A stretch of DNA of 64,000 bases from Janthinobacterium lividum (GCF_034424625.1 NZ_CP139976.1:2852001-2916000), one strand, 5' to 3'; numbered from the stretch's first letter, positions 47,072 to 61,894 are shown. The notes: a model not told the origin generated them from the sequence alone. Program-made: numbers and translations.

Positions 47072-47707
47072 ATGACTTGGTGGAATGGAATTTCTTTTGC
47101 GGCCGATATGGCCGTGATGGGGCCGGCTGGCGTGGCGATCGCCCTGTGGCTGCTCGTTTCGCGCCAGTGGCGCCTGGTACTGAGCTGGAGCCTGTGGTAC
47201 GGCGGCGGCCTGGCCCTCGTGGTGCTGTCGAAGCTGGCCTTCATGAGCTGGGGTGTGGGCAGCAGCGTGCTCGATTTTACGGGTTTCAGCGGCCACGCCA
47301 TGCGCGCCGGCGCCGTGTTTCCCGTGCTGATGTATGTGCTGCTGCAGCGGGCCGCACCGCGCTGGCGCCATGCCGGCGTGCTCGTCGGCGTGGCGTTTGC
47401 CGTGCTGGTGGCTATTTCCCGCGTGGTCGTCCATGCGCACAGCGTGTCGGAAGCCGTCAGCGGCTGCGTGCTGGGCCTGGCGCTGGCGCTGGGCTTCATG
47501 TGGAATGCCCGCGGCACCGTCAATTTCGCCGTCAGCCATGCGCTGGCCCTGGCCAGCCTGGTGCTGATGGTGGTGCTCAGCTTCAAGGCCGAACCCATGC
47601 CGACCGAGCAATGGCTGCAAAAACTGGCCCTGGTGCTGTCCGGCCATGAGCGTGTTTTTTCCCGCGAAGACTGGAAACTGGCACAGGATGGCCGCCCAGC
47701 CCCATGA
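47072..47707 (+). CDS. PAP2-family membrane phosphatase
   Basis: 211-residue inner-membrane protein with about six hydrophobic helices. The acid phosphatase motifs are readable: SGH at 73-75 (in GFSGHAMR) and SR-x5-H-x3-E at 116-127 (in SRVVVHAHSVSEAVSG), where Glu replaces the usual Asp; the K-x6-RP motif is poor. Such proteins dephosphorylate lipid phosphates such as undecaprenyl pyrophosphate or phosphatidate. The weak first motif makes the exact activity uncertain. It lies between the ClpP-like gene and smc on the same strand. Confidence 0.78.
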   Translation: MTWWNGISFAADMAVMGPAGVAIALWLLVSRQWRLVLSWSLWYGGGLALVVLSKLAFMSWGVGSSVLDFTGFSGHAMRAGAVFPVLMYVLLQRAAPRWRHAGVLVGVAFAVLVAISRVVVHAHSVSEAVSGCVLGLALALGFMWNARGTVNFAVSHALALASLVLMVVLSFKAEPMPTEQWLQKLALVLSGHERVFSREDWKLAQDGRPAP

Positions 47708-47891
47708 TGCGGGGCAGGCTGGCGCCTGGCGCCACGGTTTTTTGGCCAGAAAAGCATCAGGAAATGGTATGATGAACCACTTTTTTTGCGGTGCATGGCC
47801 AGACAGCCGCCGCGATGGTGCATCTGAAGTGAATATGAACCGGGTTCACCCATAATATAACCGCCAGCATAGGCCAGGAACTCTAAAACAC

Positions 47892-50800
47892 GTGCGTCTC
47901 TCTTCCATCAAGTTGTCGGGATTTAAGTCTTTCGTCGATCCCACCAATTTCCAGGTGCCAGGCCAGCTCGTGGGCGTGGTCGGGCCGAATGGCTGCGGCA
48001 AGTCGAACATCATCGACGCCGTGCGCTGGGTGCTGGGCGAATCGAAAGCGTCGGAACTGCGCGGCGAGTCGATGCAGGACGTCATTTTCAATGGTTCCAC
48101 GCACCGCAAGCCGGCCGGCCGCGCCTCGGTCGAGCTGGTATTCGACAACAACGATGGCAAGGCCTCGGGCCAATGGGGCCAGTACGCCGAGATCGCCGTC
48201 AAGCGCACCCTGACGCGCGACGGCACGTCCACCTATTACATCAATGGCCAGCCCGTGCGCCGGCGCGACATCCAGGATATTTTCCTTGGCACGGGCCTCG
48301 GTCCGCGCGCCTACGCCATCATCGGCCAGGGCATGATTTCGCGCATCATCGAATCGCGCCCCGAAGAATTGCGCGTCTTCCTGGAAGAGGCGGCCGGCGT
48401 CTCCAAATACAAGGAACGCCGCCGCGAGACGGAAAACCGCTTGCAGGACACGCGCGAGAATTTGCTGCGCGTGGAAGACATCTTGCGCGAACTCAATGCC
48501 AACCTGGAAAAGCTGGAAGCGCAGGCGGCCGTGGCCACCCGTTTCCACGCCTTGCAGGCGGACCAGGAAGAAAAACAGAAACTGTTGTGGTTGCTGCGCA
48601 AGAACGAGGCGCAAAACGAGCAGACGCGCTATTTCCGCGAAGTGGAACAGGCGCAGACGGACCTGGAAGAGCAGACGGCCAAGCTGCGCAACGTCGAGCT
48701 GACCCTGGAGCAGATGCGCCAGGCGCACTTTGCTGTGGGCGACCGTTTGCACACGGCGCAAGGCCATCTGTACCAGACGAATGCGGAAATCGGCAGCCTG
48801 GAAGCGCAGATCAAGTTCGTCATCGAATCGCGCGCGCGCCTGCAGGCGCAGCTGGCGACCTTGACGGCCCAGCGCGACCAGTGGACGCAGCAAGGCGGCG
48901 AATACCAGGAACAGATCGAAGAGGCGGAATTTCATCTCGAAGAGCTGGCTGCCAAGGTCGAGCAATCGCAAATGATGGCGGAGCAGAAGGGCGAGCAATT
49001 GCCCGAGCTGGACGCCGCCTGGCGCGCCGCGCAAAACAAGAGCACGGAATCGCGCGCGCGGATCATGCAGGCCCAGCAGCAGCTGGAACTGGAATCGGCA
49101 CACCAGCGCAACGCCTCGAACATCCTGGCCAGTCTCCTGAGCCGCCGCGAGCGCCTGCAGCATGAAAAGAACAGCCTGAGTTTGCCCGACAGCAGCCATC
49201 TGGAAAACCTGAAACTGCAGCTGGAAGAAAAGCAGCAAACGCTGGAAGAACAGGGTTTCTACCTGGAAGAGGCGCTGGAGCAGCAGCCCAAATTGGAGCA
49301 GGAACGGATGGAGGCGCAGGCGCAAGTCAATGCCGAAACAGCCGCCAACGCCCAGCTGGAAGCGCGCCTTTCCGCTTTGAAACAATTGCAGGAACGGGTA
49401 CAGACCCAGGGCAAGGTTCAGCCATGGCTGAAAAAGCACGAGCTCGACACCTTGCCGCGCCTGTGGCAAAAGCTGCAGATCGAAGCGGGCTGGGAAGCGG
49501 CCATGGAATCGATCTTGCGCGAGCGCACGTCGGCCCTGCAACTGTCGAACATCGACTGGGCCAAGGCATTCTTTGCCGACGCGCCGCCGGCCAAGCTGGC
49601 CCTGTATGCGCCATCCACCGTGGCGCCGCTGCCGATGCCGGAAGTGGCGGGTCTGAAACCGTTCCTGAACTTGCTCAAACTCAATGATCCGGGCTTGCGC
49701 GGCTTGCTGCAGGATTGGCTGTACAACGCCTACGCCGTGGAAGACGCAGCCGAAGCCCTGGCCGAACGCGCAAAATTGCCGCCAGGCGGCTACTTCGTCA
49801 CGCGTGCCGGTCACGTGGTCACGGCCACCAGCGTGCGCTTCTATGCGGCTGATTCGGAGCAGGAAGGCATGCTGGGCCGCCAGCAGGAAATCGAGAATAT
49901 CGGCAAACAGTTGCGCGCCCAGCAATTGCTGGCCGAAGAGGCGCGCGCCCGTTCCGTACGGGCCGACGCGGCCGTGGGGGCCTTGACGCGCAACCTGTCC
50001 GACCTGCGCCTGCGCATCCAGCAACTGACGGCGTCCGTGCATACCTTGCAGCTCGACGTGGTCAAATTGTCGGAAGTGGAAGCGCGTTTCAACCAGCGCA
50101 GCACGCAGATCGGCGCCGATCTGGCCGAAATCGCCGCGCAGGAAGCGGAACAGATGCAGACCAAGCTGGAATCGGAAGAAAAATTCGAACAGCTGGACAT
50201 GGAGCTGGGCAACTTGCAGGAAGCGCACGAAGACGGCCATACGGACTTCCTGCAGAAGGAACAGCGCCTGGCCGAAGCGCGCGAAGCCTTGCGCGACCTG
50301 GAGCGGGCCGCCAAGGATACGGAATACGCGGAAAAAGCCCAGCGCGCGAAGATCGAGGAGTTGCGCCGCAACATCGCTACGGCCAGTACGCAGGCCCAGC
50401 AAGTGACTGCCAGCCTGCAGGCGGGCGAACTGGAACTGGCCAACCTGGAAAGCGGCGCGGCCGCCGACGGCTTGCAGGACTTGCTCGAGCGCCGCACGAC
50501 GCAGGAGCGGGCGCTGGCCGATGCGCGCCATGAGCTCGATCAGATCACGCAGCAGCTGCGCCTGTCCGAAGATGCGCGTACGCAATCGGAACGCAGTCTG
50601 CAGCCGCAGCGCGACAAGATCATGGAAATGCAGCTCAAGGAACAGGCCGCGCGCCTGAACCAGGAGCAATTCGCCCAGCAATTGCTGGAGTCGGGTGCCG
50701 ATGAAGCTGTCCTGACGGAAAAATTGCACCCGGACATGCGTCCGTCGTATCTGCAGGGCGAAGTGACGCGTTTGACGAATGCCATCACGGGCCTGGGCGC

Positions 50801-51415
50801 CGTCAACCTGGCCGCGCTGGACGAGCTGGCGCAGGCATCCGAGCGCAAGAATTTCCTCGATGCCCAGAATGCCGACCTGACGGAAGCGATCAATACGCTG
50901 GAAGACGCGATCCACAAGATCGACAAGGAAACGCGCGACTTGCTGCAAGACACGTTCGACAAGGTCAACCATCACTTTTCCGAGCTGTTCCCGATTCTGT
51001 TCGGCGGCGGCCAGGCGAAACTGACCATGACGGGCGACGAGATTCTCGATTCCGGTGTACAAGTCATGGCGCAGCCTCCCGGCAAGAAAAATGCCACCAT
51101 CCACCTGTTATCGGGTGGAGAGAAAGCGCTGACCGCGACCGCATTGGTGTTTTCCATGTTCCGCCTGAATCCGGCGCCGTTCTGCCTGCTCGACGAAGTC
51201 GATGCACCGCTGGACGATTCGAACACGGAACGCTTCTGCCGCATGGTCAAGCGCATGTCCGACCAGACCCAATTCCTTTTCATTTCGCATAACAAGATTG
51301 CGATGGAAATGGCCCATCAATTGATCGGTGTGACGATGCAGGAGCAGGGCGTATCGCGCATCGTGGCGGTGGACATGGAGTCCGCCGCAAATTTTGCAAC
51401 CGAGGCACAAGCAGC

Positions 51416-51419
<4 letters not shown>
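47892..51419 (+). CDS. smc: Chromosome segregation ATPase SMC
   Basis: 1175-residue SMC protein that compacts and separates chromosomes with ScpA/ScpB. Walker A GPNGCGKSN is near residue 32, two long coiled coils flank a hinge at roughly 500-660, the ABC signature LSGGEKAL is near 1073 and Walker B CLLDEVDAPLD near 1098. It starts with GTG; AGGAA lies 12 bases upstream. Its stop overlaps the zipA start (ATGA). A TGAACC-G-GGTTCA dyad at 47836-47848 lies in the upstream region and might be regulatory. Confidence 0.97.
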
Positions 51420-54960
<3,541 letters not shown>

Positions 54961-54985
54961 TCATTCAAAATACTACAGAAGACCC

Positions 54986-55879
54986 ATGAAAAAAATCAGA
55001 AAAGCAGTTTTCCCCGTCGCCGGCCTGGGCAGCCGTTTCTTGCCAGCGACCAAGGCGCAACCGAAGGAAATGCTCCCCATCGTCGACAAGCCATTGATCC
55101 AGTACGCGGTGGAAGAAGCCGTGGCGGCCGGCATCACGGAAATGATCTTCATCACGGGCCGCAACAAGCGCGCCATCGAAGACCATTTCGATACGGCCTA
55201 CGAGCTGGAGTCGGAACTGGAAGCGGCCGGCAAGCGCCAGTTGCTCGACATGGTGCAAAACGTCATTCCCAAGCACATCAATTGCATTTACATACGCCAG
55301 TCGGCGCCGCTGGGCCTGGGGCATGCCGTGCTGTGCGCCCGTCCCGTGATCGGCGACGAGCCGTTTGCCGTCTTGCTGGCCGACGATTTCATGGATGTGG
55401 AAGAGGGCGTGCGCCCCGTGCTGGCGCAGATGACCGATGTCTTCCAGTATGAAAATTGCTCGCTGCTGGCGGTGCAGGATGTGCCGCGCGCGGAAACCAA
55501 GCAGTACGGTATTGTCTCGGCAAAGAATTATCAGCCGGACCTCGAATTGGTCTCGGCCATTGTGGAAAAGCCTGCGCCCGAAGAGGCGCCATCGACCCTG
55601 GCCGTGGTGGGCCGTTATGTGCTGACCAGCCGTATCTTTAACCACCTGGAAAATATCGGCACGGGCGCCGGCGGCGAAATCCAGTTGACGGACGGCATTG
55701 CCGCCCTGATGCGCGAAGAGCGCGTGCTGGCTTACCGCTACCAGGGGCAGCGTTATGATTGTGGCTCCAAGCTAGGCTACCTGAAGGCAACGACGGCGAT
55801 GGGCATGAAACATCCGGAAACGGGCGCGGCCTTCCGCACTTACTTGCAAGAACTGCAATCGGCACTGGAAGTAAAATGA
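54986..55879 (+). CDS. galU: UTP-glucose-1-phosphate uridylyltransferase
   Basis: 297-residue enzyme making UDP-glucose from UTP and glucose-1-phosphate, feeding lipopolysaccharide, capsule and trehalose routes. The nucleotide-binding start [24 protein letters not shown] is diagnostic, with the metal/substrate region LLADDFMD and [11 protein letters not shown] downstream. It begins 25 bp after ligA and its stop overlaps the def start (ATGA). Confidence 0.97.
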   Translation: MKKIRKAVFPVAGLGSRFLPATKAQPKEMLPIVDKPLIQYAVEEAVAAGITEMIFITGRNKRAIEDHFDTAYELESELEAAGKRQLLDMVQNVIPKHINCIYIRQSAPLGLGHAVLCARPVIGDEPFAVLLADDFMDVEEGVRPVLAQMTDVFQYENCSLLAVQDVPRAETKQYGIVSAKNYQPDLELVSAIVEKPAPEEAPSTLAVVGRYVLTSRIFNHLENIGTGAGGEIQLTDGIAALMREERVLAYRYQGQRYDCGSKLGYLKATTAMGMKHPETGAAFRTYLQELQSALEVK

Positions 55880-56412
55880 CCGTACGTGAAATCCTCAAGA
55901 TGGGCGATCCGCGTTTGTTGCGCATGGCCGAGCCTGTGCGTGAATTCGACACGCCCGAATTGCATGCCTTGATCGCCGACATGTTCGACACCATGCATGC
56001 GGCCAATGGCGCGGGCCTGGCGGCGCCGCAGATCGGCGTCAACCTGCAGCTGGTGATCTACGGCTTCAAGCAAAACCTGCGCTATCCCGACGCGCCGCAA
56101 GTGCCTGAAACCGTGCTGATCAACCCTGTGCTGACGCCTTTGTCGGAACGCAAGGAAGAGGGCTTTGAAGGCTGCCTGTCCGTGCCCGGCCTGCGCGGCA
56201 GCGTGCCGCGCTGGAGTGAACTGCATTACGAAGGCGTGGACCAGTTCGGCCAGCCCATCAGCCGCGACTGCGACGGCTTCCATGCCCGCGTGGTGCAGCA
56301 CGAGGTCGACCACTTGCACGGCATTCTGTATCCGATGCGTATCGTTGACTTTACCCAGTTCGGCTATACGGAAGTGATGTTTCCCGAGTTGGATCCGAAC
56401 GACGACGACTAG
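55876..56412 (+). CDS. def: Peptide deformylase
   Basis: 178-residue metalloenzyme removing formyl groups from new proteins. All three motifs are intact: [15 protein letters not shown] with metal ligand C100, and QHEVDHL with H142, E143 and H146. It is the last gene of the smc-to-def series and is followed by a strong terminator. A second def is common in these bacteria; no fmt gene is adjacent here, so this may be the additional copy. Confidence 0.96.
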   Translation: MTVREILKMGDPRLLRMAEPVREFDTPELHALIADMFDTMHAANGAGLAAPQIGVNLQLVIYGFKQNLRYPDAPQVPETVLINPVLTPLSERKEEGFEGCLSVPGLRGSVPRWSELHYEGVDQFGQPISRDCDGFHARVVQHEVDHLHGILYPMRIVDFTQFGYTEVMFPELDPNDDD

Positions 56413-56439
56413 GCGCCGCATACCAGTCGACGATAAAAC

Positions 56440-56476
56440 AATGGCCGCGCAGCATGAGCTGGGCGGCCATTTTTTA
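56440..56476. terminator. Rho-independent terminator after def (possibly bidirectional)
   Basis: 9-bp stem aatggccgc (56440-56448) / gcggccatt (56463-56471) followed by T. A-rich bases before the left arm give some T on the minus strand too, serving the convergent ycgR-like gene that ends 15 bp away. Confidence 0.88.
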
Positions 56477-56490
56477 TGCCTGAAGCAAAC

Positions 56491-57255
56491 CTAGCGTACC
56501 TTGCGGCTGCTGCCCAAGTTATCCAGCAGCATCTTTAATTCATCCTGCATGGCATCCGTCAGGTTCAGGAAGCGGCAGCCGATCTGCACCTGTTCTCCCA
56601 GCAGGAAGGAGCGGAAGGTGCGCGACAGGCGGATTTCCAGGTCGGCGATCATGACCTTGTTTGGCCCCAGTTCCAGGCGCACGCGCGACAGCTTGCGCCC
56701 CACGTACAGGCCCACCGTGTCGCGCGGATGGGCGCGCATGCCGATGCCGCCGGCCGAGAAATCATACAGCTGCAATTCATACGGACGACCTTCGAGCACG
56801 AAGGCGGCCAGGTAGTACACGCCCAGCGGCGTTTCCAGGCGCGTCGATTCGCGCCGTTCCAGCACCAGGCAATGGCTGGGGAAGTTGGTCAGATACACGT
56901 TCGGCCGCTCGGGATACGCCTGCCATTCGCCATTGATGGTGAATTGCAGCTTGGCGCTTTGCACCCACGATACAAACGTGGCACCGCCTTCGGGCAGGGT
57001 AGCGCCTTCATTGAGTTCCAGCACGAATTGCGGCAAGTCGTCGTCGACGGACAGGATGCGCGCCATGATGACGTCTTCGCCGCCCGTCGGGTAGATGGAG
57101 ATGGCGTCGCCATTGTCAGCCAGGCTGCACAGGGTTTCGCCGATATCCCACGGATCGCTCATATGGTGCGGCTTGGTGCCGGGCGCCATCGGCTCGGCCA
57201 CGTCAGCCAGGCTGGGCGCGCCTTTGCGCAGGGGATTGGGAATGGGATCGTTCAC
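56491..57255 (-). CDS. ycgR: YcgR-like flagellar brake protein (PilZ)
   Basis: 254 residues with the YcgR layout: an N-terminal PilZN domain (about 30-125) and a C-terminal PilZ domain with the c-di-GMP binding pieces RRESTR (134-139) and DFSAGGIGM (165-173). When c-di-GMP is high such proteins slow the flagellar motor, favouring settlement. The first codon is GTG at 57255; starts at residues 23 or 32 are also possible. The chemotaxis genes at 28.7-32.8 kb fit a motile lifestyle. Confidence 0.9.
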   Translation of the reverse strand: MNDPIPNPLRKGAPSLADVAEPMAPGTKPHHMSDPWDIGETLCSLADNGDAISIYPTGGEDVIMARILSVDDDLPQFVLELNEGATLPEGGATFVSWVQSAKLQFTINGEWQAYPERPNVYLTNFPSHCLVLERRESTRLETPLGVYYLAAFVLEGRPYELQLYDFSAGGIGMRAHPRDTVGLYVGRKLSRVRLELGPNKVMIADLEIRLSRTFRSFLLGEQVQIGCRFLNLTDAMQDELKMLLDNLGSSRKVR

Positions 57256-57407
57256 GACAGCGTATCTCTTTTGTTCTAATGGGGAATAGTGTATAGGTTT
57301 AAAGCAATATTTACTAAGTAAATCACAATAATTGTTTTTATATCACTATATTCCTGTTGCTTATGCGGAATGGCACGCCGCGCGGCATGCCATCCAGATG
57401 TCGCCGC

Positions 57408-58157
57408 TTAAAATTGTTCGTCCGCGCTCAGGTAACGCCATTGGCCTGTCGGCAAGTCGCCCAGCTTGACCTTGCCGATGCGCACGCGTTTCAGGCCCAG
57501 CACTTTCAGGCCCACGGCTTCGCACATGCGGCGGATCTGGCGTTTCTTGCCTTCGCGCAGGGTAAAGCTCAGCTGGTCTTCGTTTTGCCAGCGCACCTTG
57601 GCCGGCAACAGCGGCTTGCCGTCGAGCCACAGACCGTGGTTGAGCTTTTTCAGTTCGCTGTCGGGCAGGGTGCCGCCCTTGGTGTAGCTCACGCGCACCA
57701 GGTATTCCTTGTCGATATCGGTATCGTGGCCGATCAGCTGCTTGGCCACGCGGCCGTCCTGCGTCAGGACCAGCAAGCCGACGGAATCGATGTCCAGTCG
57801 GCCGGCCGCCACCAGGCTGCGCAGTTGCGTGGGGTGGAACTGTTCCGGGCTGCGGTCTTCCGCCCAGCGGTTTTCCGCCTTGATCAGGGCCACGGCAGGC
57901 GTGTAGCCGTCTTCCGCCTGGCCGCTGACATAGCCGACCGGTTTGTTGATCAGCACGGTCACCCGCTTCGACTGCTCGGCCGCCGCCTGGCGTTCCACGG
58001 TGACTCTCTGGCTCGGGTAGACCTTGCTGCCCAGTTCGGACACCACCTTGCCGTCCACACGGACCCAGCCGCGCGCGATCCATTCATCGGCTTCGCGGCG
58101 GGAGCACAGGCCCAGTTCGGACATGCGTTTGGACAAGCGTAATAATTCTTCGGTCAT
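57408..58157 (-). CDS. RsuA/RluF-family RNA pseudouridine synthase
   Basis: 249 residues. An N-terminal S4 RNA-binding domain (LSKRMSELGLCSRREADEWI) is followed by the catalytic domain with D122 in GRLDIDSVGLLVLT and the GKKRQIRRMCEAVGLKV motif. It modifies uridine in 23S rRNA or tRNA. The sequence seems closest to RluF, but RluB/RluE/RsuA are near relatives, so the exact site is open. The ATG at 58157 lacks a clear ribosome binding site. It lies 43 bp downstream of glnD on the same strand. Confidence 0.88.
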   Translation of the reverse strand: MTEELLRLSKRMSELGLCSRREADEWIARGWVRVDGKVVSELGSKVYPSQRVTVERQAAAEQSKRVTVLINKPVGYVSGQAEDGYTPAVALIKAENRWAEDRSPEQFHPTQLRSLVAAGRLDIDSVGLLVLTQDGRVAKQLIGHDTDIDKEYLVRVSYTKGGTLPDSELKKLNHGLWLDGKPLLPAKVRWQNEDQLSFTLREGKKRQIRRMCEAVGLKVLGLKRVRIGKVKLGDLPTGQWRYLSADEQF

Positions 58158-58200
58158 GTTGTTTCAGTTTCAGTAAAGGTAGGCGCTGCGCGGGAGGTCA

Positions 58201-60768
58201 TCAAACCTTTAGCGCATCGAGTAAATCGGTTTCCAGCAATATCTGGTTGCGGGCATTGTTGAGCGCGGGACCGTCGACGAGGAAGACGTCTTCGACCCGC
58301 TCGCCCAGGGTCATGATCTTGGCCGTGTGCAAGTTAATGCGGTACTTGGTCAGCACGTTGGCGATCGCATACAGCAAGCCCGTGCGGTCGTTGGCCGCCA
58401 CCGACAGCAAATAGTACTGGCCCCGCTCGTCGGGCCGCAAATCCACGGTCGGTTGGAAGGGGAAGGTGCGCGACAGGCGCGACAGCCGTCCCTTGCCCGG
58501 TGGCGGCAGCGGCGTTTGCGACTGCAGCAGTTCGCCCAGTTCATGCTCGATCAGGCTGATGATGTCGCGGTAGCTCTTGGCGAAGTTTTGCTCGGTGACA
58601 AGGAACGTATCGAGCGCATAGCCATTCTTTGTCGTGTGGATCTTCGCGTCGAGAATGCTGAAGTTCTTGCGGTCGAAATAGCTGCAGATGCGCGCGAACA
58701 GGTCGGGCTGGTCGGGAATGTACACGGCCACCTGCAAACCTTCGCCTATGGGCGCCAGCCGGCATTTTACCACCGGCAACTTACTGTCGAGCTTGTCATA
58801 CAGCGAGCGCGTCTGCCATGCGATGTCGGACGCGTCGTGGCGCAGGAAATACGCCACGTCCAGCTGCTGCCACAGTTTCAGGTGGGCATCCGGCGGCAAG
58901 CCGTACAGGCGCAGGGTGGCCAGCGCTTCCTGCTGGCGGTTCTTCAGCTCGCGGTCGGCCGTGTGCGGCTCGCCGCCCAGCACGCGCAAGGTGATCTTGT
59001 ACAGGTCTTCCAGCAGCTTGCCCTTCCAGGCATTCCACACTTTCGGGCTGGTGCCGCGGATGTCTGCTACCGTCAGCAGGTACAGGCCCGTCAGGTGGCG
59101 CTCGTCCTTGACCACTTTCGCAAAGGCGGCGATGACGTCGGGATCGGAGAGATCCTGCTTTTGCGCCACTTGCGACATGGTCAGGTGATTTTCCACCAAG
59201 AAAGCCACCAGTTCCGTGTCTTCCGCCGACAGGCCGTGGTCCTGGCAGAACTGGGTGGCGTCGGCCACGCCCAGCTTCGAGTGGTCACCGCCGCGGCCCT
59301 TGGCGATGTCGTGGAACAGGGCCGCCACGTACAGCAGCCACGACTGCGAGAAATCGGCCATCAGCTGGCTGCAGAACGGGTATTCGTGCGCGTGCTCGCT
59401 CATCGTGAAGCGGCGCATGTTGCGCACCACCATCAAAATGTGCTGGTCGACCGTGTACACGTGGAACAGGTCGTGCTGCATCTGGCCCACGATGCGGCGG
59501 AAATTCGGCAGGTAGCGCCCCAGGATGCTCATCTCGTTCATGCGCCGCAGCGCATGGATGATGCCCACCGGGGCTTGCATGATGCGCAGGAAGAGGGCGC
59601 GGTTGGCGGGATCCTGGCGGAAGGGGGCGTCGATCTTGAAGCGCGCATGCCACAGGGCCCGCGTGGCGCGCGACGTCATGCCCTTCAGGGCGGGGCGTTC
59701 CGTCATCAGCACGAAGACTTCCAGCATGGCCGACGGGTATTGCTCGAACGTATCGTCAGCGCTGATGTCGATCAGGCTGTTGACTTCATTGAAGCGTTCG
59801 TTGATGGACACCGCCACGTCGTCTTGCGGAAACAATCGTGCCTCGATGTTTTGCAGCAGAATCGTGTTGAGCTGGGTCACCGTCTTGGCGGCCCAGTAGT
59901 AGCGCTGCATCAAGAATTCGCTGGCGCGGCGCATGTGCGGACCGCTGCCCGTCGCTTGCAGGCCCAGCGATTCGGCGATGGCCGTCTGCACGTCGAACAC
60001 GAGGCGGTCTTCGCGCCGTCCCGCATGCAGGTGCAGGCGCACGCGGATATCCTTGAAGGCGCGCTCCTTTTCCATCAGCTGGCGCGCTTCCGTCAGGGTG
60101 ATCAGGCCGCCCGTGGCCAGCGTGCGCCACGAGTTCGCCAGGCCGGCCGCCTTGGCCACCCACAGGATCACCTGCAAGTCGCGCAGGCCGCCCGGGCTTT
60201 CCTTGCAATTCGGTTCCAGGCTGAAGGCCGTGTCTTCGTATTTGGCATGGCGCTGGCGCATTTCCGCCGTTTTCGCCTGGAAGAATGCCTGCGGATCCAT
60301 GGCTGCGTCATAGCGCTGCTGCAATTGCGCGAACAGGTCCGCGTTGCCGCACACGAGGCGCGCTTCGAGCAAGCTCGTTTGCACGGTGATGTCGGCCTTC
60401 GATTCGACCATGCATTCATCCACTGTGCGGATGCTGTGGCCGATTTCCAGGCCCAGATCCCACAGCAGTTGCACCAGTTCCTCGAGCTTTTCCTGCGTGG
60501 CCGCATCGGGCGCCTGTTGCAGCAGGATCAGCAGGTCGACGTCGGAATAGGGAAATAGTTCTCCGCGGCCATAACCGCCCACGCCGACCAGGGCCGTGCC
60601 GGGCGGCAAGCCGGCTTCCTGCCAGGCACGCGCCAGCACGCCGTCGACGCTGTGGCGCAGGCTGCGCAGCAGTTTTTCAGGCTTGCCGTCGGCCTGGAAG
60701 GCCGCAATGACGACCTGGCGGTCGGCTTTCAGTTGCTGCTTCAGCTGTTCCCGAACTTGCTTTTTCAT
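58201..60768 (-). CDS. glnD: [Protein-PII] uridylyltransferase / uridylyl-removing enzyme
   Basis: 855-residue nitrogen sensor. It adds UMP to PII (GlnB/GlnK) when glutamine is low and removes it when glutamine is high. The nucleotidyltransferase motif VGGYGRGELFPYSDVDLL has D76 and D78; the HD hydrolase domain shows HDIAKGRGGDHS; two ACT domains at the C-terminus bind glutamine. The length matches the family. It is followed by the pseudouridine synthase and preceded by map on the same strand, an order usual in betaproteobacteria. Confidence 0.97.
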   Translation of the reverse strand: MKKQVREQLKQQLKADRQVVIAAFQADGKPEKLLRSLRHSVDGVLARAWQEAGLPPGTALVGVGGYGRGELFPYSDVDLLILLQQAPDAATQEKLEELVQLLWDLGLEIGHSIRTVDECMVESKADITVQTSLLEARLVCGNADLFAQLQQRYDAAMDPQAFFQAKTAEMRQRHAKYEDTAFSLEPNCKESPGGLRDLQVILWVAKAAGLANSWRTLATGGLITLTEARQLMEKERAFKDIRVRLHLHAGRREDRLVFDVQTAIAESLGLQATGSGPHMRRASEFLMQRYYWAAKTVTQLNTILLQNIEARLFPQDDVAVSINERFNEVNSLIDISADDTFEQYPSAMLEVFVLMTERPALKGMTSRATRALWHARFKIDAPFRQDPANRALFLRIMQAPVGIIHALRRMNEMSILGRYLPNFRRIVGQMQHDLFHVYTVDQHILMVVRNMRRFTMSEHAHEYPFCSQLMADFSQSWLLYVAALFHDIAKGRGGDHSKLGVADATQFCQDHGLSAEDTELVAFLVENHLTMSQVAQKQDLSDPDVIAAFAKVVKDERHLTGLYLLTVADIRGTSPKVWNAWKGKLLEDLYKITLRVLGGEPHTADRELKNRQQEALATLRLYGLPPDAHLKLWQQLDVAYFLRHDASDIAWQTRSLYDKLDSKLPVVKCRLAPIGEGLQVAVYIPDQPDLFARICSYFDRKNFSILDAKIHTTKNGYALDTFLVTEQNFAKSYRDIISLIEHELGELLQSQTPLPPPGKGRLSRLSRTFPFQPTVDLRPDERGQYYLLSVAANDRTGLLYAIANVLTKYRINLHTAKIMTLGERVEDVFLVDGPALNNARNQILLETDLLDALKV

Positions 60769-60815
60769 CTGGGCCCTGGGTGGCGGTGGGTCGGGGTGCG
60801 GTCAAGCCTGATGAA

Positions 60816-61628
60816 TCAGGCTTTATTGCCGATCAAGGCGGGCGGCGGCGGCATGCCGGGCGAGACGGTCAGCACTTCATAGCCCGTTTCCGTCACCAGC
60901 ACCGTGTGTTCCCATTGCGCCGACAGGCTGCGGTCCTTGGTTTTGATGGTCCAGCCATCGTTCATTTCGCGGATTTCGCGGCGGCCCGAGTTGATCATCG
61001 GTTCGACGGTAAAAATCATGCCCGCTTCCAGGCGCTCCAGAGTGCCTGGCTTGCCGTAGTGCAACACTTGCGGCTCTTCATGGAAAACCTTGCCGATGCC
61101 GTGGCCGCAGAATTCGCGCACCACGCTGTAGCCGGCCTTCTCGGCATGCTGCTGGATGGCGTGGCCGATATCGCCCAGGTGGGCGCCCGGCTTGATCTGG
61201 TCGATGCCCAGCCACATGCACTCATAGGTGATTTCCGACAGGCGCTTGGCCAGGATGGTCGGTGTGCCGACGAGGAACATGCGGCTGTTGTCGCCGTGGT
61301 AGCCATCCTTGATGACGGTGATGTCGAGGTTGACGGAATCGCCGCTCTTGAGGACCTTGTCGCCGGGAATGCCGTGGCAGATGACGTCGTTGACGGAGGT
61401 GCAGATGGCTTTCGGATACGGCGTGTAGCCGGGCGGGCAATAGTTCAGCGGGGCAGGGATGGTGCCCTGCACGTTGACCATGTATTCGTGGCACAGGCGG
61501 TCCAGTTCGCCGGTCGTGACGCCGACCTTGACGAAGGGGGTGATGTAGTCGAGTACTTCGGCGCCGAGCTTGCCGGCAACGCGCATGCCTTCGATGTCGG
61601 CGGCGCTATTGATACGGATGGTGGACAT
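60816..61628 (-). CDS. map: Methionine aminopeptidase type I
   Basis: 270 residues from the ATG at 61628; the longer frame to 61820 adds no family sequence. The five metal ligands are D102, D113, H176, E209 and E240, each offset by five from E. coli Map. It removes the initiator methionine after deformylation. Divergent from rpsB, 400 bp away, and upstream of glnD, as in many betaproteobacteria. Confidence 0.96.
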   Translation of the reverse strand: MSTIRINSAADIEGMRVAGKLGAEVLDYITPFVKVGVTTGELDRLCHEYMVNVQGTIPAPLNYCPPGYTPYPKAICTSVNDVICHGIPGDKVLKSGDSVNLDITVIKDGYHGDNSRMFLVGTPTILAKRLSEITYECMWLGIDQIKPGAHLGDIGHAIQQHAEKAGYSVVREFCGHGIGKVFHEEPQVLHYGKPGTLERLEAGMIFTVEPMINSGRREIREMNDGWTIKTKDRSLSAQWEHTVLVTETGYEVLTVSPGMPPPPALIGNKA

Positions 61629-61865
61629 GGTGTATTTCGCAATCTGCAAGAATTCAGGTGAAAAGCACAGACGATTTCTGCTGTATGGGAAAAAGTCTGC
61701 AAATATGTCGAAATTATAAACGAGGCGCCCTGAATCCGCCGCCTCCTTCCTATGGCCGGGCAGGGATTTGTGGGGGAAGTGGCGGCCAGCAGACGGCGGC
61801 GCCACACCTTGCACCAGCATGGTGCATTGGGTGTTTCCGCAGGGCGCGCGATTTGCAGTGCGGAC

Positions 61866-61894
61866 TTGATGCGGCGGGCATTTCGGTGTAGAAT
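61866..61894 (+). promoter_or_regulatory. Promoter of rpsB-tsf
   Basis: TTGATG (61866-61871), 17-bp spacer, TAGAAT (61889-61894). The rest of the 400-bp map/rpsB gap (61629-62028) holds the leader described next and, towards map, a stretch in which I see no further signal. Confidence 0.75.

Noticed and set aside
47883..51104. 1073-codon open frame on the minus strand opposite smc
   Set aside because: Antisense to smc; composition is that of a shadow frame and no domain is readable.
58327..60558. 743-codon open frame opposite glnD
   Set aside because: Same reason: the glnD frame has all motifs and the other is low-complexity shadow sequence.
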